From Phycisphaerales bacterium (GTDB lineage Bacteria; Planctomycetota; Phycisphaerae; Phycisphaerales; SM1A02), in contig JASMLR010000004.1 of assembly GCA_030748575.1 (NCBI GenBank), positions 1 to 64,000 of the forward strand: a DNA stretch of 64,000 nt. Direction: 5' to 3'. A model generated the notes under the pieces. The model saw only the letters and a program-made list of their open reading frames with translations. It was not told where the DNA came from and ran no database searches. A program made the position numbers and the translations under genes. Of this stretch, positions 8,940 through 17,464 are shown one piece after another (positions within the stretch are counted from its first letter, which is position 1; every line of letters begins with the position of its first letter).

Positions 8940-9457
8940 GCGTGTTCCTTCGGGGAGCCCGCCGGCGCGGGACGAACCTTGAGTTGATTGTCGAGAACCT
9001 TGACGACGGTGATCCGGGCGCCCGCTGCGATCATCCCATGATCCGACAGGGCGTCATGACGATCACGGTCGATTCGAACGGTGCCGATGGGGCGAAGGTC
9101 GGTTTCCGCCACGCCGATGCGACCGAGTAGCGCGGCGCGCTGGGAGTCGGGCTTGCCTTCATCGGTCTGCAGCACGAGCCGTTCGGCCATGACGGTGCCG
9201 GACCACCATTTCCAGCCCAGCCACGCGGCCAGTGGGCCCACGACCGCGATGACCGCCAGCGCGACCATGCCAGTGGTCGGGCTGTGCATGAAGAACGCGG
9301 CGATGGAGCCGATGAGTGTGGCGGCCGCGGCGATGGCGAGAATCCCGCCGCTTGGTATGACCAACTCCATGGCAATGAGCAGAACGGTCGCGCCAATCAG
9401 CACACATCCCCAGAGCAGGGTGTTCCCGGGATCTGCCGAGGTTTGGGACAGCAGCAT
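8936..9457 (-). CDS. NfeD-like membrane protein, short form
   Basis: Partner of FloA, inner membrane, 173 aa. ATG 9457 was chosen: it lies 2 bases after the upstream NfeD1b stop and removes an Arg-rich tail seen in the longer frame. Three to four hydrophobic segments cover residues 15-90. A small C-terminal OB-fold NfeD domain follows, with the typical pattern [22 protein letters not shown], then [16 protein letters not shown]. That beta-barrel is thought to bind the stomatin or flotillin partner. It is tightly coupled to both neighbours (2-base gap before, 4-base overlap after). Confidence 0.88.
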   Translation of the reverse strand: MLLSQTSADPGNTLLWGCVLIGATVLLIAMELVIPSGGILAIAAAATLIGSIAAFFMHSPTTGMVALAVIAVVGPLAAWLGWKWWSGTVMAERLVLQTDEGKPDSQRAALLGRIGVAETDLRPIGTVRIDRDRHDALSDHGMIAAGARITVVKVLDNQLKVRPAPAGSPKEHA

Positions 9458-9459
9458 GC

Positions 9460-11058
9460 TCACGCGCAGGGCTCCACACTCACGACGAGGCCGTCTCGGC
9501 AGACCCGCACGGGTGTACCAGCCTCGATCCACCGACCCGAGCATACCGCATCCATCGTTTCGCCATGGAGTTCAATGCGGCCGGATGGCCGCAGTGGTGT
9601 GATGGCCGTGCCGACGCTGCCCACCCTGCTTGCCCCGATTGGCGCGCCTTCGGGCGGGCCCACCTGTTCGCGCAGCACCAGACCGCGGCCGGCCACGGAG
9701 GTATCCAACTTCCGCAGGACCAGCCACGCCAGCAGCCAGCCCAGCAGGACGCCGGAGAGCACGATCAGCCCTCCGCTGACCAGCTGCTCCTGGCCGGGCG
9801 TCGACGTCAGGTCCCCGGACACGGCGCTGCCCACGAGGCCGACGAGCAGCAGTACGGCGCCGCACATGCCGGCGACCAGCGTTCCGGGTATGACGAGCAG
9901 TTCCACGGCGATCAGCGCCAGGCCGATCAGGATCGCCGCGAGATCCCACCAGGACGCGAGCCCGATGAGCATGGGCGCCCCAACGAGCACAGCCAGCGCG
10001 ACGATGGCGCCGATGCCGAACCATCCTGTTCCCGGAAGCGTCAACTCAACAAGCACGCACACCACGAAGATCGCAATGAAGGCCACGCGGACCGGCCAGG
10101 ACATCATGACCTGTACGAGCGCCTCCGACCAGCGTGGTTCGAGCCGCAGCACGTCATCGGCGCCGAAGAATGCGCGAACGTCTTCGTCATCGGCGAGGGT
10201 GCCCACGGAGAGTCCGTAGGCCTCCGCCTGATGGGGTTTCAGGGTCAGCAGCCGGTCAGAGGCGACGACCTGCCCGAGTACGTCAAAGCGGTCAGCGTCC
10301 TCCGCCTGAAGCGGCGTACGGGTCGGCGGCAGCAGGGGCTGGGATGCAATGTCGTCGTCGGGCGCCTCGGCTGTGTCGCCGCCTGCCAGCATGGTGAGCA
10401 GCGGGTGGATCTGGAAAGGCTCGCCATCGGAGGGGGGTGTGATGGGCGTCATGGACTCGGGCGGCGGGACCCCGAAAACGCGCAGGTACTCCGGTCGATC
10501 GACAAAGACCGCTTCGCCGGTCTGGCGGTCCTGGAGCAGCCACAGTTCAACACCCACACTGACGAAGGCCTGAACGAGGCGTTCGTCGTAGTGATGCCGT
10601 CTCGCCTCGTCGACAACCTCGGCAAGCAGTGGCGACTCGATCTTGGCCCGCTCGGTCGCCGGCAGGGGGCCCAGCGCGGTGATGGGTGCGGCGTCACCGA
10701 ACATGGCATCGGGAGCGGTCACAATCTCCCGGGCGCTCAAGGCGATGATGGTTCCGGCTGAGAACGCAAAGGGGTTGACCCAGGCCACCGTGTTGACCGG
10801 GGCCTGTGTTCGGATGAGGTTGGTGAGTTCAAGTGTCGCGGAAAGTTCGCCGCCAGGCGTGTCCAGCTCAATCACCACGGCGTCTGCGCCTTGCGATTCA
10901 GCCGCGGCCAGACGCTGCCGGACGGACGCTACGGTGACCGCGTCAATCGGTCCTCGAATGGGAATGACCGCCACCCGGGCGGCCTTACGGTAGGCGGGGA
11001 TCGCCGCGGTTGGGCTCTGGACCATCGAGAGCAACATCATCGCCAGCGTGAGCATCAT
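9460..11058 (-). CDS. NfeD1b: ClpP-class membrane serine protease with NfeD domain
   Basis: Membrane-bound protease of the NfeD1b/PH1510 family, 532 aa. A signal peptide or anchor covers the first 20 residues. The ClpP-like domain shows IELDTPGG, then NPFAFSAG with the likely nucleophile Ser100, and Lys139 in TERAKIESPLL as the general base, spaced like the Ser/Lys dyad of PH1510. A linker of about 150 residues carries an Asp/Pro-rich stretch. Four to five membrane helices follow (about 335-440), then a C-terminal NfeD OB domain (GSVGTAITPLRPSGRIEL). Homologues cleave stomatin-like proteins, so FloA three genes down is the obvious candidate substrate (inference). It is the first gene of the operon. 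Confidence 0.9.
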   Translation of the reverse strand: MMLTLAMMLLSMVQSPTAAIPAYRKAARVAVIPIRGPIDAVTVASVRQRLAAAESQGADAVVIELDTPGGELSATLELTNLIRTQAPVNTVAWVNPFAFSAGTIIALSAREIVTAPDAMFGDAAPITALGPLPATERAKIESPLLAEVVDEARRHHYDERLVQAFVSVGVELWLLQDRQTGEAVFVDRPEYLRVFGVPPPESMTPITPPSDGEPFQIHPLLTMLAGGDTAEAPDDDIASQPLLPPTRTPLQAEDADRFDVLGQVVASDRLLTLKPHQAEAYGLSVGTLADDEDVRAFFGADDVLRLEPRWSEALVQVMMSWPVRVAFIAIFVVCVLVELTLPGTGWFGIGAIVALAVLVGAPMLIGLASWWDLAAILIGLALIAVELLVIPGTLVAGMCGAVLLLVGLVGSAVSGDLTSTPGQEQLVSGGLIVLSGVLLGWLLAWLVLRKLDTSVAGRGLVLREQVGPPEGAPIGASRVGSVGTAITPLRPSGRIELHGETMDAVCSGRWIEAGTPVRVCRDGLVVSVEPCA

Positions 11059-11067
11059 GACCGGGCA

Positions 11068-11073
11068 AGCCTA
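11068..11073 (-). promoter_or_regulatory. Putative -10 box of the nfeD1b-floA operon
   Basis: TAGGCT on the minus strand, preceded by TGC (extended -10 type), 9 bases before the NfeD1b ATG. No Shine-Dalgarno sequence is present. Confidence 0.45.
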
Positions 11074-11134
11074 GCAGGCGACCACGCACCGGTGCATCCG
11101 GGCGCAGGGTGTCTCAGGGGTGCGGTGGAGTCCT

Positions 11135-11156
11135 GACCGCTTCAGTCGTGAAGCGG
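11135..11156 (-). terminator. Hairpin across the stop codon of the prepilin-like gene
   Basis: Perfect 9-bp stem ACCGCTTCA/TGAAGCGGT with a 4-base GTCG loop. It includes the last codons and the TGA of the gene ending at 11142. No T-tract follows. It may be a terminator or a 3'-end protective structure. Confidence 0.4.
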
Positions 11157-12152
11157 TTGGAAATCAACGTCGTACGGGTTGATCTCCGAACTGGGCGACC
11201 ACAGGGGATTGGACGCGTCGCCGTCGGAGTGCGTGTGGGTCAGCAGGATGTCGCTTCCCAGAAGCGCCGTGTCGCTGCTGATCCAGTCGCCGGCGGCTTC
11301 GGCGTCGGCGCGGAACACGTTGTCGGGGAGTTCCATGGTCACGCCGGTGACCTCGTCGACGCTCGTCCACGTCGAGCCGTCCGGATAGAAGCCGTCGGCA
11401 AGGTCACTGTGCCCGTCAGCGAAGACAATGATGCCTCGCCACGCCCCCGGCTTGCCCATGAGGTAGGCGGTGTTTGATGTCTCCACCGAGGCGTTGCTGT
11501 CGCAGTCGACGGCCTCGGGATTGAGTCGGGTGGCGCAGCCGTTCATCGGGCCGCGGGTACCGAGAACCGCGAAGGAGGAACTCCCGGTGCGGTCCCACTG
11601 ATCGCGTCGCCGCTCGCCTGCGAGCGGCATGATGGCATAGGAGTTGTGGCTGTATCCGACCTCATCACCCGTGAGGTCGTTGGAGAAGCCCGGATCCCAC
11701 TTGATCGTTGCGCCGTCGGTGTCGATCTGGCCAAGTGTGCCGTACTTGTAGGCGTCGTGGGCGTACACCGTATCGCTGTACTCGTTCGGGGAGACCAGTT
11801 GATCCGGAACGAGCAGGTTCTCCATGATGCACAGGGACAGCATGGCGTTGTGTGCGTTCCAGCGAGCGTCCTCCCGGCCGCTGCCCGCGACGAACTCATC
11901 GCCATTGCCGTCGCCGTCAAGGTCCATCATCTGCCGGCGTACCAGTCCGGGAATGGGATAGGCACCTTTGTTCGAGGAGGCCCATGACTTCCACGACATG
12001 TTGACGTCGGAGAGTTGCTTGCGCTCCTGCGCCTCGCGGGCGCTCTTCTGCGCTCCGGCAACAGCAGGCACGATGATCGACATGAGGATGCCCATGATCG
12101 CAATGACCACCAGGAGTTCCACCAGTGTGAAGGCATGAGCTCGCGTGCGCAT
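11142..12152 (-). CDS. Prepilin-type N-terminal cleavage/methylation domain protein
   Basis: Secreted pseudopilin-like protein, 336 aa, probably processed by a prepilin peptidase. ATG 12152 was chosen because it puts the signature at the start: HAFTLVELLVVIAIMGILMSIIVPAVAGAQ, with Phe at +1 and Glu at +5, followed by a long amphipathic helix (AREAQERKQLSDVN). The C-terminal region has an IIVFADGH block resembling the H-x9-DG region of planctomycete prepilin proteins (DUF1559-like). Six cysteines or fewer and many Asp/Asn suggest an extracellular, metal-tolerant globular head. It lies downstream of a similar gene but behind a strong terminator, so its expression is probably lower or independent. 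Role unknown. Confidence 0.75.
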   Translation of the reverse strand: MRTRAHAFTLVELLVVIAIMGILMSIIVPAVAGAQKSAREAQERKQLSDVNMSWKSWASSNKGAYPIPGLVRRQMMDLDGDGNGDEFVAGSGREDARWNAHNAMLSLCIMENLLVPDQLVSPNEYSDTVYAHDAYKYGTLGQIDTDGATIKWDPGFSNDLTGDEVGYSHNSYAIMPLAGERRRDQWDRTGSSSFAVLGTRGPMNGCATRLNPEAVDCDSNASVETSNTAYLMGKPGAWRGIIVFADGHSDLADGFYPDGSTWTSVDEVTGVTMELPDNVFRADAEAAGDWISSDTALLGSDILLTHTHSDGDASNPLWSPSSEINPYDVDFQPLHD

Positions 12153-12209
12153 GGGAGATGTCCAGGGAGAGAGAAGCGAGGGGAGTCTGAAACCAGAGGG
12201 CCGAAAAGA

Positions 12210-12237
12210 CACCGTCGCCCCTGTCGGGGCGACGGTG
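12210..12237 (-). terminator. Rho-independent terminator between the two prepilin-like genes
   Basis: Perfect 12-bp stem CACCGTCGCCCC/GGGGCGACGGTG with a 4-base loop, followed on the minus strand by TCTTTT. It sits 20 bases past the stop of the upstream gene. A second small hairpin (GTGCGT/ACGCAC) overlaps it at 12236-12250. Confidence 0.88.
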
Positions 12238-12256
12238 CGTGAAACGCACGGGGGGA

Positions 12257-13402
12257 TCACTCGTCGGTGTAGTCGAAGGTCAGGTGGGCCTTCAGGAACA
12301 CGGAGTCGTTGAGGTACTTCCAACTGGTCGGCGTGCTGTGCGGGCAGCCCGAGGCGTTGCCCTCACCGAGGCAGAACTTGTCGTTGGTCGAGTACGACCC
12401 TGACACGTTGCCGTTGTTGGTGAAGCAAAGGAAGTTGTCGGAGTTGCCGAAGCCGGAGGTCATGCCCTCAAGGCCGTCGGGACTCCAACTGTTGGTGAAC
12501 TCGCACTCGAACATGTTGTCCGGGACGGCCTTGGCATAACTGCCGCTGTCCTCGATGCCCGAAGCGTGGAACTTGTACTCGAGGTGACTTTCCTTCATCT
12601 CGACCGTTCCCTGGCTGGTGTAGACATGCCCCTGCCACTGGTTGGTGGCGCCGAGTTGATCCAGCACTGGAGAGAACTTGTAGCCGTCCTCACTGGTGTT
12701 GGTGATGCCGTCGGTCAGTTCGGAAGGCCATGCGGCGGAGTCGCCGGAGTCGGTGACGGTTCGCGTGGACAGGAGTGCGTGCTCCTCGGAGGAGGGGTTG
12801 TCCTCCCAGAGGCGATAGCGATTCCCGGCGAGCAACTGGGTGGCCCACGAGCCATGGTCCGGGTTTTCGTCATTGAGTTCGCACGAGAAGGTTGTGTCCA
12901 TGTAGCCCTCGGGCGAGTTCTGGACGACATTGGCATCGTTGCCGGGATCCCATGCGGTGTAGTCATAGGGAAGCACGTCGCCACTGGCCTCTTCGACCTG
13001 GCCCTTGACGCCCGCGTGCGGGTTGGAGTCAACGGGGCTGATGCAGTTCTCGGGGCCGATGTACTCCTTCATGATCATGGTGGAGTAGAGGTTCTCGGTC
13101 GAGTCCCAGGGCTTGCCTTCGAGGCCCTGACCGGGGACATAGCCGTGATCCTTGCCACGCTTGACGACGTGGCAGCGGGCGACGAGGCTCGGGCGGATGA
13201 ACCGCGTGTCGTAGTCCTCGGACGAGGTCATCAGGGCATCGCCAAGGCCTTTCAAGACAACCTTGTCCTGAACGGCGTGGGCATTACGAAGGGCCGACGA
13301 GACGGCTGGCAGCAGCAACGTCATCAGCAGGCCGATGATGGCGACCACGATCATCAGTTCGACGATCGTGAAGCCACGGCGGGGGGTATGGGGGGTGTTC
13401 AT
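12257..13402 (-). CDS. Prepilin-type N-terminal cleavage/methylation domain protein
   Basis: Secreted pseudopilin-like protein, 381 aa, from ATG 13402. The N-terminus PRRGFTIVELMIVVAIIGLL is a textbook type IV prepilin/type II secretion pseudopilin signal: Gly before the cleavage, Phe +1, Glu +5. The long head domain is rich in Asp, Asn, Ser and Tyr with about 7 Cys, consistent with an exported, possibly disulfide-bonded domain. It has no clear match to GspG/GspH beyond the first 40 residues. It is preceded by a 480-base leader region and followed by a strong terminator. It probably belongs to the same family as the next gene, although their heads differ greatly in sequence. Confidence 0.75.
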   Translation of the reverse strand: MNTPHTPRRGFTIVELMIVVAIIGLLMTLLLPAVSSALRNAHAVQDKVVLKGLGDALMTSSEDYDTRFIRPSLVARCHVVKRGKDHGYVPGQGLEGKPWDSTENLYSTMIMKEYIGPENCISPVDSNPHAGVKGQVEEASGDVLPYDYTAWDPGNDANVVQNSPEGYMDTTFSCELNDENPDHGSWATQLLAGNRYRLWEDNPSSEEHALLSTRTVTDSGDSAAWPSELTDGITNTSEDGYKFSPVLDQLGATNQWQGHVYTSQGTVEMKESHLEYKFHASGIEDSGSYAKAVPDNMFECEFTNSWSPDGLEGMTSGFGNSDNFLCFTNNGNVSGSYSTNDKFCLGEGNASGCPHSTPTSWKYLNDSVFLKAHLTFDYTDE

Positions 13403-13882
13403 GACCAATGGTCTCCTCAAGAGTGTGAACACGGACGCTGAATAAAGGAATAAACGATGGAGGGCGGACAGATCGATCATGGCCGGAAGGTGGCCATGGG
13501 GCTACGAACGGGTGGCCCGTGCTCTGGAAAGAGATTCGATGTGACATCGATCCCGGTTTCGCGGCCTCGCCAAATCTTCTTGCGAGGTCGCCCGGCTACG
13601 GTCAGAACAACTCTGGATGCGATGCTGCATCCAAAGCCCCCAAGGACCGTGTGCCGCCCAGCGGGCAGGCATTGCTGGGTTGTCGACCGGGGTGCCGAAT
13701 GAGGTGCCTGGCGGTGCGGGCCGGAGCCCACGATCGCCGGATCGGCGGAATGAGAACGGGAAGAGCCTGATATATATGGACGACGACGCGCCCGGTCCGT
13801 CGGAGAACCCGACTTCCTCAGAGTACCGGCTCTTGGGCCGGCGTCAAGTACAGGACCCCCTTCGATTCTCAAGGAGCCCCCC
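13403..13882. other. 480-base divergent intergenic region with small inverted repeats
   Basis: No credible gene. On the minus strand, toward the prepilin-like gene, two stem-loops stand out: CCTCGC/GCGAGG (13565-13587) and TGGATGC/GCATCCA with a 6-base loop (13614-13633). They could form a structured leader. I could not match them to the c-di-GMP (GEMM) or other riboswitch consensus that often precedes pilin genes. On the plus strand TATATAT at 13771 may be the -10 for the RidA-family gene. Confidence 0.4.
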
Positions 13883-14347
13883 ATGACCCGAATTGCGTCC
13901 CGATTGGCCGATCTCGGCATCGAATTGCCGGATCCACCCGCCCCCGTTGCGGCCTATGTGCCGGTCCGGGTGGTGGGAGGGCTTGCCTTTGTCAGTGGCC
14001 AGATTCCCACGCGGGAGGGGGTTGTGCAGGCGGCAGGGCCGGTTCCCTCGGTTGTACCGCCTGAGGCGGCCGTGGACGCGGCCAGATTGTGCGCGATCAA
14101 CGGCCTGGCGGCCCTTCGGCAGGCCCTGGGCAGTCTGGACCGCGTGCTGGGGGTGGTGCGGGTCGGCGTGTTTGTGGCCTCCGACCCGGACTTCACCGAT
14201 CAGCCGGCCATCGCCAATGGCGCGAGCACGCTGCTGGTGGACGTCTTCGGCGAGGCTGGCCGGCATGCCCGGGCGGCGGTCGGGTCGGTGTCCTTGCCGC
14301 TCGGCGTGACCGTGGAAGTCGAGATGGTGGTGGAGATTGAGCCCTGA
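13883..14347 (+). CDS. RidA (YjgF/YER057c/UK114) family protein
   Basis: Small trimeric protein, 154 aa. RidA proteins hydrolyse reactive enamine/imine intermediates from PLP enzymes. Family marks are FVSGQIPTREG near residue 37, ALRQALGSLDRVLGVVRVGVFV in the middle, and ARAAVGSVSLPLGVTVEVEMVVEI at the end, which includes the Arg (in HARAAVG) that binds the substrate carboxylate in active members. The length (about 150) fits the Atu1372-like subgroup better than the 128-aa RidA itself, so the substrate is uncertain. It has a strong ribosome-binding site (AAGGAG, 8 bases before ATG), unlike many neighbours. It is convergent with the kinase gene, 6 bases apart. Confidence 0.88.
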   Translation: MTRIASRLADLGIELPDPPAPVAAYVPVRVVGGLAFVSGQIPTREGVVQAAGPVPSVVPPEAAVDAARLCAINGLAALRQALGSLDRVLGVVRVGVFVASDPDFTDQPAIANGASTLLVDVFGEAGRHARAAVGSVSLPLGVTVEVEMVVEIEP

Positions 14348-14353
14348 ATCGGC

Positions 14354-15721
14354 TCAGGCCAGTGCCGCGATCACCAGGATGATCAGCAGGGCCAGGTTCA
14401 GCACGATGCTGCCGATCAGAACAGGCGAGATGCCGCCGGATGACTTGGGCCTGGTCCGCAGTTGGGCCGGCTCGCCCACCTGGACGGCCAGAGAGGCGAG
14501 ATCGACCTTCGGCTGGGCGAACGTCGGTTCCTCACCTCGCGCGAGCAGCTCCAGATCCTGCACCAGATCCGCCGCCGTGCGGTATCGCTCGGCTCGGTCT
14601 TTGGCGAGCATCATCTCGATGACCTGGCAGAAGCCGGCGGTCAGCGTCGGGTTCATCTGGTCAGGCGGCTTGAGTTCCGTCTTGAGGTGCTGCCGCATCA
14701 CATCGCTCGGGTTCTTGCCCGAAAACGGCACGTGCCCGGTCACCATGTGGTACGCCGTGGCGCCGAGTCCGTAAATGTCGGCCGGCGGCCCGATGCTCAA
14801 CTCGCCGCGAATCTGCTCGGGGCTGATGTAGAACGGCGTGCCGTAGGCGCGGCCCTTCTCCGCCTCCGCGGCCTCCGTGTCCTCCAGATTCCTCGCCAGC
14901 CCCAGATCGGCCACCTTGACCTGACCCGTCTTGGTGAGCATGAGATTCTTGGGCTTGATGTCACGGTGGACAAAGCCCTTCTCGTGGGCGTGGTGCAGCG
15001 CCTTGGCGGCCTGAATGAGGATGCCGATCGCCTCATCTTCGGGAATGCGTTTCTTCTGCTGGATGAGCTCGTACACCGTGTCGCCTTCGACAAACTCCAT
15101 GACGAAGAAGTGGTGGTCGCCGGCCTGACCGACGTCGTAGGCCTGCACGATGTTCGGATGATTGAGCTTCGCAGCGGCGCGGCCTTCCTTGTGAAACCGC
15201 TGAATAAAGTTCGCGTCTTCGGAGAACTTGCGGGGCAGCACCTTGATGGCGACGAGCCGGTGCAGGCTGATCTGCTCGGCGAGCATGACGGTCGCCATGG
15301 CGCCGGCACCCAACTTCTTGATGATGCGGTAGCCGGGAATCTTCTGGCTGGACTTGCTTGCCTCGAACTCCTTGCGGAGCCGCTCAAGTTGGCGGTCCGT
15401 CAGAAAGTCCCGTTTGACCAGTAGGTCCGAGAGGGTCTCGCCGCTGTCGTCCTCCCGACCGTCGAGTTCAGCTCGGCATTGCTCGAGCTCGTCCTCCGTG
15501 ACCAGGCCGATGGCTACGACGCGTTTGCCAAGCACGGTGTCGAAGCCGCCTGTCGTAGATCCGGCCTGCGAGGCCGAGGGCGGTTTGGGGGCCATCAGGC
15601 CGTCGGTGGCCCCGGGGTCGGGCTTCCGGACTTTCGGCGCCGGCGCGTCGGAGTCGGCGAGCGCCGGGATGTCATCGTCGTCAGGCGTGTTCAGAGGTTC
15701 GGGTGCGTTCGAGGCAGTCAT
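14354..15721 (-). CDS. Ser/Thr protein kinase with N-terminal MshEN-like region and C-terminal membrane anchor
   Basis: Membrane-tethered Hanks-type kinase, 455 aa. Residues 1-60 are acidic and Pro-rich. Residues 61-120 (LGKRVVAIGLVTEDELEQC, then LLVKRDFLTDRQLERL) resemble the small helical domain of type II/IV secretion ATPases. The kinase domain follows: Gly loop GAGAMATV (138-145), Lys160 in VAIKVL, HRDIKPKN (catalytic Asp254), DLG at 272-274 in place of DFG, then GTPFYISPEQ. One transmembrane helix fills residues 431-455, so the whole kinase is cytoplasmic with no external sensor domain. All catalytic residues are present. Partners are not evident from the neighbours. It is transcribed divergently from the envelope operon. 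Confidence 0.93.
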   Translation of the reverse strand: MTASNAPEPLNTPDDDDIPALADSDAPAPKVRKPDPGATDGLMAPKPPSASQAGSTTGGFDTVLGKRVVAIGLVTEDELEQCRAELDGREDDSGETLSDLLVKRDFLTDRQLERLRKEFEASKSSQKIPGYRIIKKLGAGAMATVMLAEQISLHRLVAIKVLPRKFSEDANFIQRFHKEGRAAAKLNHPNIVQAYDVGQAGDHHFFVMEFVEGDTVYELIQQKKRIPEDEAIGILIQAAKALHHAHEKGFVHRDIKPKNLMLTKTGQVKVADLGLARNLEDTEAAEAEKGRAYGTPFYISPEQIRGELSIGPPADIYGLGATAYHMVTGHVPFSGKNPSDVMRQHLKTELKPPDQMNPTLTAGFCQVIEMMLAKDRAERYRTAADLVQDLELLARGEEPTFAQPKVDLASLAVQVGEPAQLRTRPKSSGGISPVLIGSIVLNLALLIILVIAALA

Positions 15722-15760
15722 AATGGAACGTGCTCGGCGTGGAGTGCCGCCCCAGGGGGG

Positions 15761-15766
15761 TATGAT
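15761..15766 (+). promoter_or_regulatory. Putative -10 box for the GT9-Maf-LpxK-HldE operon
   Basis: TATGAT, a 5/6 match to the sigma-70 -10 hexamer, about 53 bases before ATG 15819. No good -35 is seen. The ATG inside this box would also be an in-frame alternative start, but it has no ribosome-binding site. Confidence 0.35.
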
Positions 15767-15818
15767 CGCGGTCGCGAGGGCGGAACCTGCTCACTTGAGG
15801 GCCCCGCAAAAAGAGCGC

Positions 15819-16868
15819 ATGGCGGGCACGATACCACCAGCACGAATCCTGCTCCTTCGACCCAGCGCTTTGGGCGACGTCTGCCGGACCGTCCCGGTGC
15901 TCGCCAGCCTCCGGTCGGCGTGGCCGAACGCCGAGATTCACTGGGTCGTCCAGCAGGGGTTTACGCCGGCGGTGCAGGCGCACCCTGCTTTGACCGGGGT
16001 GATTCCCTTCCCGAGGGAGGCATTTCGGGGGTGTTGGAGGCGGCCGGGACGATGGGGGCATCTGGCAGCGTGGTTCCGATCGCTTCGACGCGGGGGGTGG
16101 GATCTTGCGATTGACTGTCAGGGGTTGGCGCGAACCGGGATCATGCTTCGCGTTTCTGGCGCCGCGGTGCGGATTGCTGATCGTGGAGCCAGAGAGGGCG
16201 CGTGGCTGGCGGGGACGCGTCGGGTCCGGGTTCCCACGCAGGTACATGAGGTCGATCGCATGCTCGCCCTGTCGGAAGCTGCCGGGGCCCCGACGGTCGC
16301 TGATCCGCGGCTCTATGTGCCCCCGGCCGATCAGCACTGGTGGGCCGCCGAGCGTGGGGAGGCGCCCTACGCGGTGCTGGCGACCACGAGCCGCTGGGCG
16401 AGCAAGGCCTGGCCCGACGAGCATTGGGCCGCGCTCGGGGCGGAACTGATGTCGCGGGGCCATATCGGTCGCATCGTGCTTCCCGGCAGCCCGGCGGAGC
16501 GAGCACGCGTTGCGCCGATCGCCGATGCGATGCGTGCCAAGGGTCTTGATGTGTTGGATGTGGCGGGCCGGACGAGCATCGGCCAACTCATGGCCATCCT
16601 GCAGGGCGCTGATCTCACGGTGTCCAACGACTCGGCGGCGCTGCACATGGCCGTGGGCTTGGGACGGCCTTTCCTCGGCCTGTTCGGGCCGACGGATCCG
16701 GCGGTCGTCGGCCCCTGGCGGCGGCCCGACGCCGCGATTCGCGCGCCGCTCCAGCCCGGCGAGCGGCCGTCCTATCGGGATCGCCGCCTCGGGGACACCA
16801 TCATGCGTCGGCTCAGCGTCGCCTCGGTGGTGGAGCGGCTTGAGCAGATGGCGGCGATCCCGTCATGA
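15819..16868 (+). CDS. Glycosyltransferase family 9 (heptosyltransferase-like)
   Basis: Predicted LPS core heptosyltransferase (ADP-heptose donor), cytoplasmic face of the inner membrane, 349 aa. The frame runs open from 15354 through the antisense of the kinase, but the protein fold begins at ATG 15819: ARILLLRPSALGDVCRTVPVL is the standard GT9 N-terminus, with the SALGD loop. The C-terminal domain has TVSNDSAALHMAVGLGRPFLGLFGPTDP, the nucleotide-sugar-binding motif. It is followed with a 4-base overlap by maf, then lpxK and hldE. HldE makes ADP-heptose, which supports heptose as the donated sugar. Confidence 0.88.
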   Translation: MAGTIPPARILLLRPSALGDVCRTVPVLASLRSAWPNAEIHWVVQQGFTPAVQAHPALTGVIPFPREAFRGCWRRPGRWGHLAAWFRSLRRGGWDLAIDCQGLARTGIMLRVSGAAVRIADRGAREGAWLAGTRRVRVPTQVHEVDRMLALSEAAGAPTVADPRLYVPPADQHWWAAERGEAPYAVLATTSRWASKAWPDEHWAALGAELMSRGHIGRIVLPGSPAERARVAPIADAMRAKGLDVLDVAGRTSIGQLMAILQGADLTVSNDSAALHMAVGLGRPFLGLFGPTDPAVVGPWRRPDAAIRAPLQPGERPSYRDRRLGDTIMRRLSVASVVERLEQMAAIPS

Positions 16869-17464
16869 GTGATCGCAGGATTGTGCTGGCGAGCCGATCG
16901 CCCCGCCGCGCCGCGTTGCTCGCAGGCGCCGGGTGGGACGTGGCCGTTCGCACCACGGCTGTCGATGACGGTGATCTTCAAGACGGGGCGGTCCCGCCCG
17001 CGGCCTGGACCACGGCGCTGGCGTGGCTGAAGGCGCGGGCGGTGTGGGACATGCTTTGGGGCACCTCCGAGCCCTCCGAGGCCCTGCCGATTGTGGCGGG
17101 CGACACCGTGTGTGAACACGGGGGCGTCATGCTGGGCCAGCCAGCCGATGCTGCGGAGGCGGCCTCCATGATTCACGGCATGCAGGGGGCGTCTCATGCC
17201 GTGTGGACAGGGCTGTGCGTGCTTCTGCCGGGGAAGGCCCGGCGGATCGGCGTCGATCGGGCCATGGTGCACGTTGGCGAAGTGCCGGCATCCGAGATTG
17301 AGGCGTATGTCGCTTCCGGTCGCTGGCGGGGCAAGGCCGGGGGGTACAACCTCTCTGAACGTATCGACGCCGGGTGGCCGATCACCTACGACGGGCACGC
17401 TTCGACCATCATGGGCATGCCCATGCCGCTGCTTGAGCGATTGATTGGAGACGACCTCGCATGA
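16865..17464 (+). CDS. maf: Maf-like nucleotide pyrophosphatase
   Basis: Maf/HAM1-like enzyme, 199 aa. Homologues hydrolyse dTTP, UTP or modified nucleoside triphosphates to monophosphates. Signatures are IVLASRSPRRAALLAGAG at the N-terminus, VAGDTVC (catalytic Asp region), and GKAGGYNLSERID in place of the usual GxAGGYxIQ. The SRSPRR motif and the AGDT motif are intact. It is coupled by ATGA overlaps to the glycosyltransferase before and lpxK after. A housekeeping or division-linked maf inside an LPS operon is unusual. It may only share the promoter. Confidence 0.88.
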   Translation: MSDRRIVLASRSPRRAALLAGAGWDVAVRTTAVDDGDLQDGAVPPAAWTTALAWLKARAVWDMLWGTSEPSEALPIVAGDTVCEHGGVMLGQPADAAEAASMIHGMQGASHAVWTGLCVLLPGKARRIGVDRAMVHVGEVPASEIEAYVASGRWRGKAGGYNLSERIDAGWPITYDGHASTIMGMPMPLLERLIGDDLA

